Part shown: in pieces, positions 1 to 7,769 of the stretch
How positions within the stretch are numbered: position 1 is the stretch's first letter
How the letters are laid out: each line of letters starts with the position of its first letter
Origin: an uncultured Selenomonadales bacterium
Lineage (GTDB): Bacteria; Bacillota; Negativicutes; Selenomonadales; Selenomonadaceae
Direction of reading: 5' to 3'
DNA: 64,000 bases
Assembly: GCA_947307055.1 (NCBI GenBank)
Contig: CAMZHX010000006.1
Span: forward strand, 1-64,000
The notes under the pieces: model-generated
The model's database searches: none
The model's input: only the letters and a program-made list of their open reading frames with translations
What the model was told of the DNA's origin: nothing
Made by a program: the position numbers and the translations under genes

Positions 1-901
1 TTGGTTCGGGAATTTTTTCTTCGACAGGCTCTGGAATTTTTTCAACGACGGGTTCGGAAGTTATTTCAGCTTTGAAAATTTCGTCGCTGACTTTTAATTC
101 CTTGTTCGTTACGTCTTGCGCATTACTCAATTCCGATTGCTTTTCCGCGTCCAGAGCTTTAAAAGTTTCTTGCAACGGGAAATTTTCTTCGGGCTTCGGC
201 TCCTCGAAAGGCGCGGCGTCTTTGTCGAGAATTTTTTTGCTTGCCTCCGATTTAGTTTCGTCCAGAGACTTGAACGCCTCTTGCAAAGTCAAGTTTTCTT
301 CGGACTTATCTTCTTCGAGCGGTGCGCCGTTTTTGTCTTGAAGGGATTTCGCGACAGCCTCCGCCTTAACGTCGTCCAGAGGTTTGAAAACACTTTCCAG
401 CGGGAAATCTTCTACCGGCTTTGAATTCTCGACCGGCTCTTTAACTTCCTCGACGGGCTTATCTATTTTTTCAACAGGCTCCTCGTCGATTTTTTCTTTG
501 GGCGCGGGAGCGTCATTGCCCCATTCAAATTTGTCGATTGGCTTAACGATTTCCTCGACGACGGGCTTTGCTGAATCTTTTTTTATTTCTTCGGCGTAAG
601 CGGCTTTGACCTGCTCGGTGAAAATTCTTTCTTCGTTGCGCTGCCTTTTTATCAGGAAATTATTTACAAGATTGAGTACAAAGGACGTTACCAAAATCAA
701 GCCGCCCAAGCTTAACAAAAATTTTTTATCGGGAACCGGCGACAGGATAACCGCCGCGAAGATTATCATAAACGATACGATTGCGGTTGCTGCGAGCGTG
801 CTGTAATAAATTTTCAGCCCCAACCTTTTTGCAAGCGCGTGAATCAGCAATATGCTGACGACCATGACGGACGGCACTATCAAAAAAAATGCCAAACTCA
901 T
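1..901 (-). CDS. Membrane-anchored Lys/Glu/Pro-rich protein, C-terminus cut by window edge
   Basis: Reading the minus strand from position 901 gives an open frame to the left edge (300 codons, no stop), so the gene continues outside the window. Two hydrophobic segments (about residues 3-22 and 36-57, then about 62-80) are followed by a long charged tail rich in Glu, Lys, Pro and Asp. The tail has three related units of about 38 residues that each contain a motif like FPLQETFKALD. A GGAGGG lies directly before the ATG; this spacing is too short, so TTG at 895 may be the true start. It is divergent from lgt. Family not recognised; it may span the envelope or act as a scaffold. All plus-strand frames here are shadows. 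Confidence 0.7.
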   Translation of the reverse strand, partial: MSLAFFLIVPSVMVVSILLIHALAKRLGLKIYYSTLAATAIVSFMIIFAAVILSPVPDKKFLLSLGGLILVTSFVLNLVNNFLIKRQRNEERIFTEQVKAAYAEEIKKDSAKPVVEEIVKPIDKFEWGNDAPAPKEKIDEEPVEKIDKPVEEVKEPVENSKPVEDFPLESVFKPLDDVKAEAVAKSLQDKNGAPLEEDKSEENLTLQEAFKSLDETKSEASKKILDKDAAPFEEPKPEENFPLQETFKALDAEKQSELSNAQDVTNKELKVSDEIFKAEITSEPVVEKIPEPVEEKIPEP

Positions 902-987
902 CCCTCCACGAAAATTTTTCAGCTTGCTTGCCGCTTTTGACTTCGACGCGCCCTGTAAAATTCCTTTAAAAATTTTTCGCCGCCTGT

Positions 988-993
988 TATAAT
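988..993 (+). promoter_or_regulatory. Probable -10 box for lgt
   Basis: TATAAT stands about 38 bases before the lgt start in the divergent gap between positions 901 and 1031. No good -35 box is present at 16-18 bp (only TTAAAA-like bases), so only the -10 element is called. Confidence 0.4.
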
Positions 994-994
994 T

Positions 995-1025
995 TAGGAA
1001 CTAGTGATTAGGAACTAGGGAGTAG
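995..1025 (+). repeat. Heptamer-period intergenic repeat before lgt
   Basis: Four consecutive 7-base units (TAGGAAC, TAGTGAT, TAGGAAC, TAGGGAG) then TAG. The last unit also supplies the GGGAG ribosome binding site of lgt. Similar 7-base periodicity occurs in other gaps in this window. Confidence 0.6.
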
Positions 1026-1030
1026 AAGTT

Positions 1031-1813
1031 ATGCATCAATTTTTATTTTACATCGGCGACTTCCCGATTCGTTCTTACGGCGTAATTTTATCGCTGTCGA
1101 TTTTTTTAGCTACGGGCGTCGGCTACTTCATGGCGAAATTCGACAATCGTGGCTACGAAAAATTTATAATCGACATTGGGTTAGTCGGCGGCTTTTTCGG
1201 ACTACTCGGCGCGAGACTCTGGGACGTTTTCTTTTTCGATTGGGATTATTATCAAAATCATCTCGACGAAATTTTAAACGTGTGGCAGGGCGGAATGGCC
1301 GTTCAAGGCGGAATAATTTTGGGCGTGACGGCCGGCGCACTCTACGCCAAAACTAAAAATCTCGATGTGATTCACCTTGCCGACCTCATGGCTCCCGCGA
1401 TTGTACTGGGTCAAGCTCTGGGACGTTGCGCCAATCTTTTGAACGGCGACGCCTTTGGAGCACCGACCGGCGGCAACTTCGGAATAATTTACCCCGACAC
1501 GACGCTTGCCTACAGGACTTACGGAGCGCAACCTCTTTTCCCCGCTGAGGTTTGGGAGTGTCAGCTCGACATTGTGATTTTCGCGTTGCTATTGATTTTC
1601 CGTTGCACGAACTATGTTAAGGGGCAATGCTTCGCGCTATACGTCATGCTATACGCGGCGGCGAGATTTGCATTGGAATTTTTGCGCGGCGATTATACCG
1701 GACAAGTTATCGGCTTTTTGAAGTCCGCGCAGGTCACGAGCGTCATAGCGTTCACGATTGCCGCAGGAATTTTCATCTGGTTAGAATGGAGGAGGACTAA
1801 AGATGGCAAGTAA
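1031..1813 (+). CDS. lgt: Prolipoprotein diacylglyceryl transferase
   Basis: Lgt moves a diacylglyceryl group from phosphatidylglycerol to the lipobox cysteine of prolipoproteins in the inner membrane. The 260 residues match the usual family size. Several membrane helices are visible. The Lgt signature around GRCANLLNGDAFG (about residues 136-148) and the upstream GARLWDV stretch are present. The ATG at 1031 is preceded by GGGAG at eight bases. The end overlaps the next small gene by 11 bases in another frame, which points to an operon of three genes. Substrates in this window include the deacetylase lipoprotein at 4009-4950 and possibly NapA. Confidence 0.95.
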   Translation: MHQFLFYIGDFPIRSYGVILSLSIFLATGVGYFMAKFDNRGYEKFIIDIGLVGGFFGLLGARLWDVFFFDWDYYQNHLDEILNVWQGGMAVQGGIILGVTAGALYAKTKNLDVIHLADLMAPAIVLGQALGRCANLLNGDAFGAPTGGNFGIIYPDTTLAYRTYGAQPLFPAEVWECQLDIVIFALLLIFRCTNYVKGQCFALYVMLYAAARFALEFLRGDYTGQVIGFLKSAQVTSVIAFTIAAGIFIWLEWRRTKDGK

Positions 1814-2087
1814 TTTGGACGAAAATATTAGCAAGATGATTGAGCGATATAACAACCCGCCCAATCGATTGCGCTCGGTGCAGGAGATTAACGCCCGATA
1901 TAATCTTGCGCTTGAGACTTACAAGAAACTTTGTTTCACGTCGGGCGATGTTCGCGACCAAAAAATCGCGACGCATGCCGAAATTAAAATGCTCGGCTGG
2001 GTTTTGGGCAAGCCCGATAAGGACGTTATCAAGGACATCACCGAGCATTCCAATCGCGTAGTTTATCCGGGACAATATCAAAAATGA
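1803..2087 (+). CDS. Conserved-looking small protein, function unknown
   Basis: A 94-residue soluble protein with no signal peptide or membrane segment and a mainly helical, charged composition. The start overlaps the end of lgt and its end overlaps the next start by ATGA, so all three are probably cotranslated. The frame contains three overlapping short frames on both strands, but only this one is linked by overlapping start/stop signals. I do not recognise a family. The position suggests a link to the envelope but nothing in the sequence proves it. Confidence 0.7.
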   Translation: MASNLDENISKMIERYNNPPNRLRSVQEINARYNLALETYKKLCFTSGDVRDQKIATHAEIKMLGWVLGKPDKDVIKDITEHSNRVVYPGQYQK

Positions 2088-2626
2088 ACGAGCTAAACGA
2101 ACTGCAAAAAATCCTCGACGAGGAAAAATCCGAGTTCCGAAAATTTTCGCGGAAGTTTTATTTCATCGCGACGATAATATTTATGGCGTTAGCGTTCGCG
2201 GTCGTGCTTATGCCTAAGTCGAAAGTTCCGCCGAGTTGGCACGGAGAAATTTTCCCGTCGGACGCGCTGAGCTATATAAAGGACGGCGAACTTGTCGCGC
2301 TGAAAGACGGTGAATATCCGCTAGCAATGCCGCCCAAAGGAACTTTCGTAGAGGGTGTCGCGCCGATGTTGCTAATTCAAGTCGACGGCACATATTACCC
2401 GCTCAACATTGCTGACGATTCAGTTATCCCGCGCGAAGGAAAAATGTTGCCTCTGAAAATTTTATTCGGGTTCACGTCGGAGCACGCCGAAAATACTCTC
2501 AAGTACAAAGAAAAAACCGGCGATGATCCTGTCGCCGATTATCGCAAAAAAGCTATTTACTACGTTGAAGTTAAGAGCGGTTATGGTCGTGTCCGTCGCA
2601 AATTTGAGATTAAAGACTATGACTAA
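2084..2626 (+). CDS. Single-pass membrane protein, function unknown
   Basis: A 180-residue protein with a charged cytoplasmic N-terminus (residues 1-25), one hydrophobic segment (about 26-43) and a 135-residue outward domain. It starts inside the stop of the previous gene (ATGA overlap), third in the lgt operon. The outer domain is rich in Tyr, Lys and Asp with no cysteine and no recognised catalytic motif. The topology fits a bitopic envelope protein. It converges on the small secreted gene at 2623-2880, overlapping it by four bases. Confidence 0.7.
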   Translation: MNELNELQKILDEEKSEFRKFSRKFYFIATIIFMALAFAVVLMPKSKVPPSWHGEIFPSDALSYIKDGELVALKDGEYPLAMPPKGTFVEGVAPMLLIQVDGTYYPLNIADDSVIPREGKMLPLKILFGFTSEHAENTLKYKEKTGDDPVADYRKKAIYYVEVKSGYGRVRRKFEIKDYD

Positions 2627-2880
2627 TCTTCTGGTTCGGACTCTGAATCTTGCGGTGGAGGTTCTGGAGCCTCTACCTTAGGCGGGTTGTTATTCTGTGG
2701 TTCTTCTGGGTCGGGCATTACCGTATCTCGGAATTTCGACCAAAAATCCAGATATTGTATTGAATCGCTGTAAGGACAAATTTTTTCTAGGTTGTTTGCT
2801 TCGACATGCGAGAGGTCAACGAAGAATATTGCGCTGACTGCTGCCGTCGCCAATATTAAATTTTTCGCTAACCTTCTCAT
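2623..2880 (-). CDS. Small secreted protein with acidic Pro/Glu tail
   Basis: An 85-residue product. Residues 1-28 form a clear Sec signal peptide (basic MRR start, hydrophobic core, cleavage near VEA-N). The middle carries one cysteine and several aromatics. The last 30 residues are Pro/Glu/Asp rich and probably disordered. An AAGGA site lies ten bases before the ATG. It is read in the same direction as the His/Pro-rich gene and the 34-residue peptide gene upstream, so the three may be transcribed together. Family unknown. Confidence 0.6.
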   Translation of the reverse strand: MRRLAKNLILATAAVSAIFFVDLSHVEANNLEKICPYSDSIQYLDFWSKFRDTVMPDPEEPQNNNPPKVEAPEPPPQDSESEPED

Positions 2881-2972
2881 TGGGGTTCATTCCTTGTTAA
2901 ATTTATTTGAAGGGTGGAGTAGATATTCGCATAGAAAAAGGAAAGTAAGCGCGGGGCTGACTTCCCTTTTGA

Positions 2973-3281
2973 TTACCATCTGTGGTGCGGCGGAGGCGGT
3001 GGAGGTGGTGGCGGTCTGTGGTCGTGATGCCGCGAACCGCGCCAATAATCTCCGTAATGCGGCGTGGGATAATGATGACCCCAAGCACCGTCTCTATGCG
3101 GCGGACCATAGTCGGGCGGCGGTGGCGGCGGATAATGATGATGCCTTGCGACTTCCTGCGACTCTGTTCCACTCATATCTATTGAAGAATCTAATTCTGT
3201 CGCTTGCGCATCGGTCGTCAGCCCAAAATTCAACGCGCCGCAAATCATTAGAGCAGTCAAGCCTTTTAAAATCCTTTTCAT
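2973..3281 (-). CDS. Secreted His/Pro-rich protein
   Basis: A 102-residue product starting at ATG 3281, which has AGGAAG eight bases upstream; an in-frame GTG nine bases earlier lies inside that site. Residues 1-27 form a signal peptide ending near AQA. After a short acidic linker the protein is almost entirely His, Pro, Tyr and Gly, with runs of prolines separated by HHH, HH and HDH clusters. Such composition is often linked to metal binding or wall association, but that is inference. Dense His codons make all frames look open, so the signal peptide and binding site are the main support. Confidence 0.65.
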   Translation of the reverse strand: MKRILKGLTALMICGALNFGLTTDAQATELDSSIDMSGTESQEVARHHHYPPPPPPDYGPPHRDGAWGHHYPTPHYGDYWRGSRHHDHRPPPPPPPPPHHRW

Positions 3282-3296
3282 GTGAATCACTTCCTT

Positions 3297-3401
3297 TTAA
3301 GCCAATTCTCTAATTAAAAATATCACCAGCAAGCCGCCGACCAGTTCATGCGGGACATTCAAAGCGACTCCTATCAGTGCCAATATCAATGTCAGCGGCA
3401 T
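3297..3401 (-). CDS. 34-residue hydrophobic membrane peptide
   Basis: A short frame preceded by a strong GAGGAGGG site seven bases before ATG 3401. The product is nearly all hydrophobic: MPLTLILALIG, then a short NVPHEL hinge, then GGLLVIFLI and a charged end. It looks like one long membrane helix or a helical hairpin. Its stop codon overlaps the binding site of the His/Pro-rich gene, indicating translational coupling. No family recognised. Confidence 0.55.
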   Translation of the reverse strand: MPLTLILALIGVALNVPHELVGGLLVIFLIRELA

Positions 3402-3562
3402 TTCAATCCCTCCTCTGAAAAATTTTCGTACCCTATGTTGCAGTCATTCTACAAAGTTTTTTTGGGTTTGTCATTAAGGCAGGATTAAAATTGGGTTTAA
3501 AATATTCTTTAGAGCCCGATTAAAAAATCGTTACATTTTAGTTAAGAATGCATTTTAGCTTA

Positions 3563-3591
3563 TGGACAAGCCGAAAAAAATCGATTACAAT
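3563..3591 (+). promoter_or_regulatory. Sigma70-type promoter of the 82-residue gene
   Basis: TGGACA, a 17-base spacer and TACAAT, about 47 bases before the start codon. Five of six bases match consensus in each box. Confidence 0.6.
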
Positions 3592-3638
3592 AGCGACAGT
3601 AAAAATTTTTCAGTAAGCTTTCATAGGGGGAATGTCAT

Positions 3639-3887
3639 ATGAAAAACAAAATCACCGTCAGCAAGTTAAACGAGAAGCTCCACTTCTACCTAATCTCGAA
3701 CGGCAAGCGTTATTACTTGTTTACGCAAGATTTCTCAAAGGGCGTTTACCAATTCTTCAAGAGTGGGCGTTCGGAGTCCGAATTACACAAGTATAACCTT
3801 TGGCGCAAAAATCCTCGATTAGACAAGACCATTGAGAAAATACCGATGTATATGCGCTACGTTTTAAAGGAAGATAATGCGGCGTGA
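3639..3887 (+). CDS. Small basic protein, function unknown
   Basis: An 82-residue soluble, Lys/Tyr/Phe-rich protein with no signal peptide. The central part reads like a compact alpha/beta fold (LHFYLISNGKRYYLFTQDF) and the C-terminus is helical. The start has AGGGGG nine bases upstream. A good promoter and a strong terminator flank it, so it is probably a monocistronic gene expressed on its own. Family not recognised. Confidence 0.7.
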   Translation: MKNKITVSKLNEKLHFYLISNGKRYYLFTQDFSKGVYQFFKSGRSESELHKYNLWRKNPRLDKTIEKIPMYMRYVLKEDNAA

Positions 3888-3889
3888 TT

Positions 3890-3954
3890 GAAGGGAGAAG
3901 GGAAATGGGAAAAGTTTAAAACGCTTCTCCCTTCTCCCATCTCCCTTTTCCCTT
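3890..3954. repeat. Inverted heptamer-period repeat (GGGAGAA type)
   Basis: The left arm is made of GGGAGAA, GGGAAAT, GGGAAAA units; the right arm, about 24 bases, is its near-complement with only G-T pairable mismatches. It would form a long hairpin just before the terminator. The same unit occurs at 52699-52731 and 54243-54312. Confidence 0.65.
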
Positions 3955-3965
3955 AAAAAATTTTT

Positions 3966-4003
3966 CTCCCGTCGGAAAATCGGCGGGAGTTTTTGTTTTT
4001 TTT
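3966..4003 (+). terminator. Rho-independent terminator
   Basis: A nine-pair stem CTCCCGTCG / CGGCGGGAG with loop GAAAAT, then TTTTTG and eight more T. It ends the 82-residue gene; the A-run on the other side may also serve the opposing deacetylase gene. Confidence 0.85.
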
Positions 4004-4008
4004 CATAT

Positions 4009-4950
4009 TTACCAGGGCTGCGGGGTCATGGGAGTAACGACGCCAAATTTATATCCCCAATCGCGCAGGAAATGAATTATCTCCGGCAAAGCCTTAACCG
4101 TCTCTTGTTTGTCGCTGTTGGAATGCATAAGGATAATAACAGAGCGCGGCGGGTTGTCGCCCAAATATTTCAGGACGTTATTGACTTGCATAGAGGCATT
4201 GGGCTTGGAAGGGGTCGCGTCTTCGGTCAAAGCGTTCCAATCGTGCTCGACGTAGCCGCATTCCTCAATCATCGACCAATAACTTGCGTTGAACATGCCC
4301 ACTCCGCCCGGCGCACGAATTATAAACGGGCGCACGCCGATAACATTTTTAATCGCGGTGTCGGTCTGAATGATTTGTTCCATGAAACTCCAGGGGCTAG
4401 CGTAAATTTGGTTATAGTTGTGATTGTAGCTGTGATTGCCGATTGCGTGCCCCTCGTTGAAAATTCTCTTCAAAACATTAGGGTAAGCTTCTACCATGTT
4501 GCCGCAAACATAAAATGTCGCCTTGACATTCTCGACCTTGAGGATATCCAAAATTTGCGGCGTGACTTTATCGTCAGGGCCGTCGTCGAAAGTTAAATAA
4601 ACTGTCGACTCGGCGTAATAGGGTTCAAGTTCGGGCAGGATAATCGGCAAGCCTTTTTCTTGTCGCTCCCAAATGATATACTTGTCGTAAACTGGGATTG
4701 ACGGGTCGGCGAGCTGAAGGTTTGAAAAGTCGTCCGCCGCTAAAATATAATCTTTCCCTTCTTGCGCAATTATCGGAGTTTCAACGGGCGCAGGTTCGGA
4801 GGTTAAGTCGTTCCCCTGCGCGGATTTATCGGAATTTTCTTCGGTCGAAACTTCGGTTGGAATTTTATTCGGGTCGGTCGGCTTTTTCTCTGCGCCGCAA
4901 CCCGTTAAAATCATCGTCATTAAAAGCATCAAGCAGAAAAATTTTTTCAT
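4009..4950 (-). CDS. Polysaccharide deacetylase lipoprotein (CE4/NodB)
   Basis: A 313-residue lipoprotein: the signal peptide ends in lipobox LTGC (Cys18), followed by a Pro/Glu/Ser-rich linker and a NodB domain from about residue 115. The CE4 motifs are present: TFDDGPDD (metal and catalytic Asp), HSYNH (metal His), RAPGG, and LMHSN near the end. The family removes N-acetyl groups from peptidoglycan or other glycans; the lipid anchor would place it outside the inner membrane. Its exact substrate cannot be told. It would be lipidated by the Lgt encoded nearby. The gene has its own upstream gap and converges on the 82-residue gene. Confidence 0.9.
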   Translation of the reverse strand: MKKFFCLMLLMTMILTGCGAEKKPTDPNKIPTEVSTEENSDKSAQGNDLTSEPAPVETPIIAQEGKDYILAADDFSNLQLADPSIPVYDKYIIWERQEKGLPIILPELEPYYAESTVYLTFDDGPDDKVTPQILDILKVENVKATFYVCGNMVEAYPNVLKRIFNEGHAIGNHSYNHNYNQIYASPWSFMEQIIQTDTAIKNVIGVRPFIIRAPGGVGMFNASYWSMIEECGYVEHDWNALTEDATPSKPNASMQVNNVLKYLGDNPPRSVIILMHSNSDKQETVKALPEIIHFLRDWGYKFGVVTPMTPQPW

Positions 4951-5022
4951 GAGTTGCTCCTTGTTCTATAATTTTTTGAAGAATATTAGCGCAACTTGAA
5001 GTTAGAATCAAGCGAAAATTTT

Positions 5023-5043
5023 TTAGGGGTTAGGAGGAATTAG
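5023..5043 (+). repeat. Short heptamer-period repeat overlapping an RBS
   Basis: TTAGGGG, TTAGGAG, GAATTAG lie immediately before the ATG at 5045. The middle unit provides the AGGAG binding site. Confidence 0.4.
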
Positions 5044-5044
5044 A

Positions 5045-6307
5045 ATGACTGACAAAAATTTATTCCTATATGATTTGGCAATTGTCGCGATTTTCAAGGA
5101 CGAGGGTCGCTATCTTAAAGAATGGCTCGATTATCATTTGCTCGCCGGCGTCGAACATTTTTACTTGTACAATAACGACAGCTCCGACGATTACGCCAAA
5201 GTTCTCGCGCCTTACATCGAAAATAATTTGGTGACGCTGATTGATTGGTCGGGCAAAATGATGCAATATCCCGCCTACAATGACGCAACCGAGCGTTTCA
5301 GATTTTTTTGCCGATATATGGCGTTCATTGATTGCGACGAATTTATTTTCCCAAAGACCGTTCAAAGCATTGTCGAAGTAGCCGACGAGATTTTTTCTCG
5401 CGACTTGAATGCGGCGGCTTTAGGAATTAACTGGCAAATTTTCGGCTCAAATGGTCAAGACAAAGCCGATTATAATCGCGGCGTGCTGGAGAGATTTACG
5501 CGCCGTGCTCCGAGCGATTGGGTTGTCATCTTATCGGAAGACGAAATGATTGGCAACGTCACAATAAAAAGTATTGCGAATCCACGCCGCGTCGATTGCT
5601 GGTGGAGCCCGCACTATGCAAATTATTTCCGCGATTTCCATTCCATAAATTCTAACGGCGAAAAAACTGTGCGCATAGTCGGCTATCCTGTTACGGCGGA
5701 TAAAATCGTCGTGAATCATTACAACGTTAAGAGTCGCGAGGAATTTTTTATCAAGGTCAATCGAGGGAGTGCTTGTCGCCCTCTCAATCACAAGACGATG
5801 AAAATGTTTGACACTTACGACCGCAACGAAATTTTTGACGATGGCATTTTAAAATATCGCGCCGCCCGCGCAGATAATTTTTCCCTAGAAAGTGACGCCG
5901 ATAAAATTCGCCGCGTCGAAAAAACTTTGCTTGAGACGCTGACGCAATGCTCGCCCTTAGACGCGCCCGAAAAATTTTTCGTTGGCAAGCTCGAAACTTT
6001 TCTGACATGCCGCGCCTTAGCTGAAATGCTCGGTACGAAAATCGGGAACAAGTCGGCGGAGGAATATTCACTCGTCTGGATTTATCAAACGCTCAACAAA
6101 AACGGCGTCTTGACTTACGCAGAACTTCAACTTTTCGTCGACGCCTTACCCGAAATTTTATCGCGACCTTTTCCGCTCGTGAAAAAGATTGTGCAAGTTT
6201 TTTCGATAAAAATTTTGCCCGCAATGCAAGATGCCGCAAAAAGTTTCCAAACGTGGAAGGTTTATAAAAATCTTACTCTCCTGCAACGTTTGCTTAACTC
6301 GATTTAA
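5045..6307 (+). CDS. Glycosyltransferase, GT92/GT2-like
   Basis: A 420-residue enzyme. The N-terminus has the pattern of the family 92 (DUF23) transferases: AIVAIFKDEGRYLKEWLDYH, then LYNNDSSDD, and FIDCDEFIF, which contains the acidic DxD-like metal site. No membrane segment is seen, so it is cytoplasmic and probably adds a sugar to a surface polysaccharide or lipid precursor. A TAGGAGG site precedes the ATG. It lies upstream of an insertion sequence that separates it from the pyruvyltransferase gene; the two may once have belonged to one glycan locus. Donor and acceptor are unknown. Confidence 0.85.
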   Translation: MTDKNLFLYDLAIVAIFKDEGRYLKEWLDYHLLAGVEHFYLYNNDSSDDYAKVLAPYIENNLVTLIDWSGKMMQYPAYNDATERFRFFCRYMAFIDCDEFIFPKTVQSIVEVADEIFSRDLNAAALGINWQIFGSNGQDKADYNRGVLERFTRRAPSDWVVILSEDEMIGNVTIKSIANPRRVDCWWSPHYANYFRDFHSINSNGEKTVRIVGYPVTADKIVVNHYNVKSREEFFIKVNRGSACRPLNHKTMKMFDTYDRNEIFDDGILKYRAARADNFSLESDADKIRRVEKTLLETLTQCSPLDAPEKFFVGKLETFLTCRALAEMLGTKIGNKSAEEYSLVWIYQTLNKNGVLTYAELQLFVDALPEILSRPFPLVKKIVQVFSIKILPAMQDAAKSFQTWKVYKNLTLLQRLLNSI

Positions 6308-6368
6308 TGTGATAAAATCCAAAAAGATTTTGTATAAAATTATTTTTTTGAAGACCGGCTATGAAAAG

Positions 6369-7541
6369 TCAAGAGGTTAAAGCCGGAACATAAGGTTTAT
6401 TATCACGAAGGACGGCGAAAATAATGGCAAGGATTTTGTGGCAAACATGCCCAATGGCAGTCAAATGGTCTTTCCCCTCGGTGCGTTTCTTTTGATAAAA
6501 AAGACTAATGGCAGGGTCTTTGAAAGCGGCGACGGTGGCGGCAAGCCAAACTGCTCGTCGCAGATATGGGGAACCGCGCTTAGACATATGCCCATCGGAT
6601 TTGGATTCGCCGGACTGACGAGACTTAGGATAAAGCCCGGCGTAAGCAACGAGTTTGGGCACGGAAGAAAACTTTTTAATGTCGCCGCCGATTTCGGAGA
6701 AAATGACAGCAGCAAGAGTAGTTCCGATACCTGTAATAGTCTCAAGGTTTGTGTCGAAGTCTGCCATAAGGCGAGCAATCTCGGCGTCGAAAATAGCGAT
6801 GGAGGTTTCAAGTGATTTCAACTGCTCCAGATATTGGCGAATGATGAGAGAAAAACTCAAAGAAGCGAGCATGATGCCGAAAGAATTTTTAGCGCATTGT
6901 TGAATTTGATTAGCTTTGTCGAGACCAAAACGCCCGCGAGAAGCTTTGTTCAAAAGGTCGGCGAGGGTCTGAGTGTCAACGGCTAACATTTCTTCGGGAG
7001 TGGTGTAATTTGCAAGCAGTTCGACGGAAGACTTGCCAAAGGTATCGGAGAAAAGTTTCTCGTATTCGGGGAAGATTTGGTCGAGCAAAGCGATAATCTT
7101 ACGTTTTAGGTCGCTGGTCATGTCGACGACGAAAAATCTTTGTCTGCAAAGTTCACGTAAAGCAACGATATTTTCGGGAGCAACTTGAGTAGAGCAGTAA
7201 CGCCCGAAACGAATAACTTCGGCGACAATTAGCGCGTCAATAGTGTCGTTCTTGGTCTGGCGGATAAACATGTTGCGCAAGGCGTCCGACTGCAGAGGGT
7301 TAATCACGTGAACAGTTTGATGTTCTTGGCGCAGGTGCGCGTAAAGCGACAGCCAGTAATGTCCCGTTGCTTCCATGCCGAATTCGGCTGGCGCGTTGAG
7401 TTTGCGAACGGTTTGCATGAGTTTGGCGAAACCGGCGTGAGAGTTGGCAAATTTTATTCGCTTAACTACAATATTGCCAGCGCGGTCGATAATCGCCGCT
7501 TCGTGAAAACGTTTGGCGATGTCTATCCCAACAATATACAT
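6369..7541 (-). CDS. IS110-family transposase (bridge-RNA guided DEDD recombinase)
   Basis: A 390-residue intact transposase. The N-terminus MYIVGIDIAKRFHEAAI carries the first Asp of the RuvC-like DEDD site. GMEATGHYW and NDTIDALIVAEVI carry further acidic residues. The C-terminal Transposase_20 half includes TGIGTTLAAVIFSEIG and the region YAGLYPKSRQSG...KRGSPYLRRAVW, which contains the conserved serine used in IS110 recombination. Such enzymes use a bridge RNA from the element to choose donor and target. The length is typical and I see no frameshift, so it may be active. Confidence 0.95.
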   Translation of the reverse strand: MYIVGIDIAKRFHEAAIIDRAGNIVVKRIKFANSHAGFAKLMQTVRKLNAPAEFGMEATGHYWLSLYAHLRQEHQTVHVINPLQSDALRNMFIRQTKNDTIDALIVAEVIRFGRYCSTQVAPENIVALRELCRQRFFVVDMTSDLKRKIIALLDQIFPEYEKLFSDTFGKSSVELLANYTTPEEMLAVDTQTLADLLNKASRGRFGLDKANQIQQCAKNSFGIMLASLSFSLIIRQYLEQLKSLETSIAIFDAEIARLMADFDTNLETITGIGTTLAAVIFSEIGGDIKKFSSVPKLVAYAGLYPKSRQSGESKSDGHMSKRGSPYLRRAVWLAATVAAFKDPAISLFYQKKRTEGKDHLTAIGHVCHKILAIIFAVLRDNKPYVPALTS

Positions 7542-7544
7542 CTA

Positions 7545-7704
7545 CAACACCCTTTCGGACATTTACTCCGGTTCCTACGGCTCAAAACCTGTTTAGCGAT
7601 AAGAAGATAGGGCTTCAGCCGGCTCATAATTGAAAATCCGCAGGACGGAGTCTTCACTCTTCAAAAAGTGGACAGTACCACAAGGAGGATAAGAAGAATT
7701 CTGT
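7545..7704 (-). ncRNA. Candidate IS110 bridge RNA
   Basis: The non-coding stretch upstream of the transposase begins with an extended -10 box on the minus strand (TGATATAAT, core at 7711-7716), and no good -35 is next to it. That is expected if the -35 is supplied by the other end in the circular form. The following about 160 bases are rich in short stems: GGACAG/CTGTCC (7670-7706), TCCG/CGGA, and GCCGGC-containing stems. Size and position match the IS110-group bridge RNA. The loops that would pair with target and donor were not resolved. Confidence 0.45.
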
Positions 7705-7769
7705 CCGCTGATTATATCAAAACACTTTCGTGCTTTAATAGCTACTTTTATATAACAGGAGGAAGATAA

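Larger units (their letters stand above)
6308..7745 (-). mobile_element. IS110-family insertion sequence (ends approximate)
   Basis: One DEDD-type transposase gene on the minus strand is flanked by a short 3' non-coding side (about 60 bases) and a longer 5' non-coding side (about 200 bases). This layout is that of the IS110 group, where the long left end encodes the bridge RNA. IS110 elements have no clear terminal inverted repeats or target duplications, so the exact ends cannot be fixed from one copy. It sits between two glycan genes. Confidence 0.75.

Noticed and set aside
72-806. Several plus-strand open frames of 66-102 codons at the left edge
   Set aside because: They are shadows of the long minus-strand frame that begins at 901. 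They have Ser-rich composition and no ribosome binding sites.
2792-3313. A 173-codon plus-strand frame opposite the His/Pro-rich gene
   Set aside because: It is a mirror of the repeated His and Pro codons. The minus strand has signal peptides and binding sites; this strand does not.
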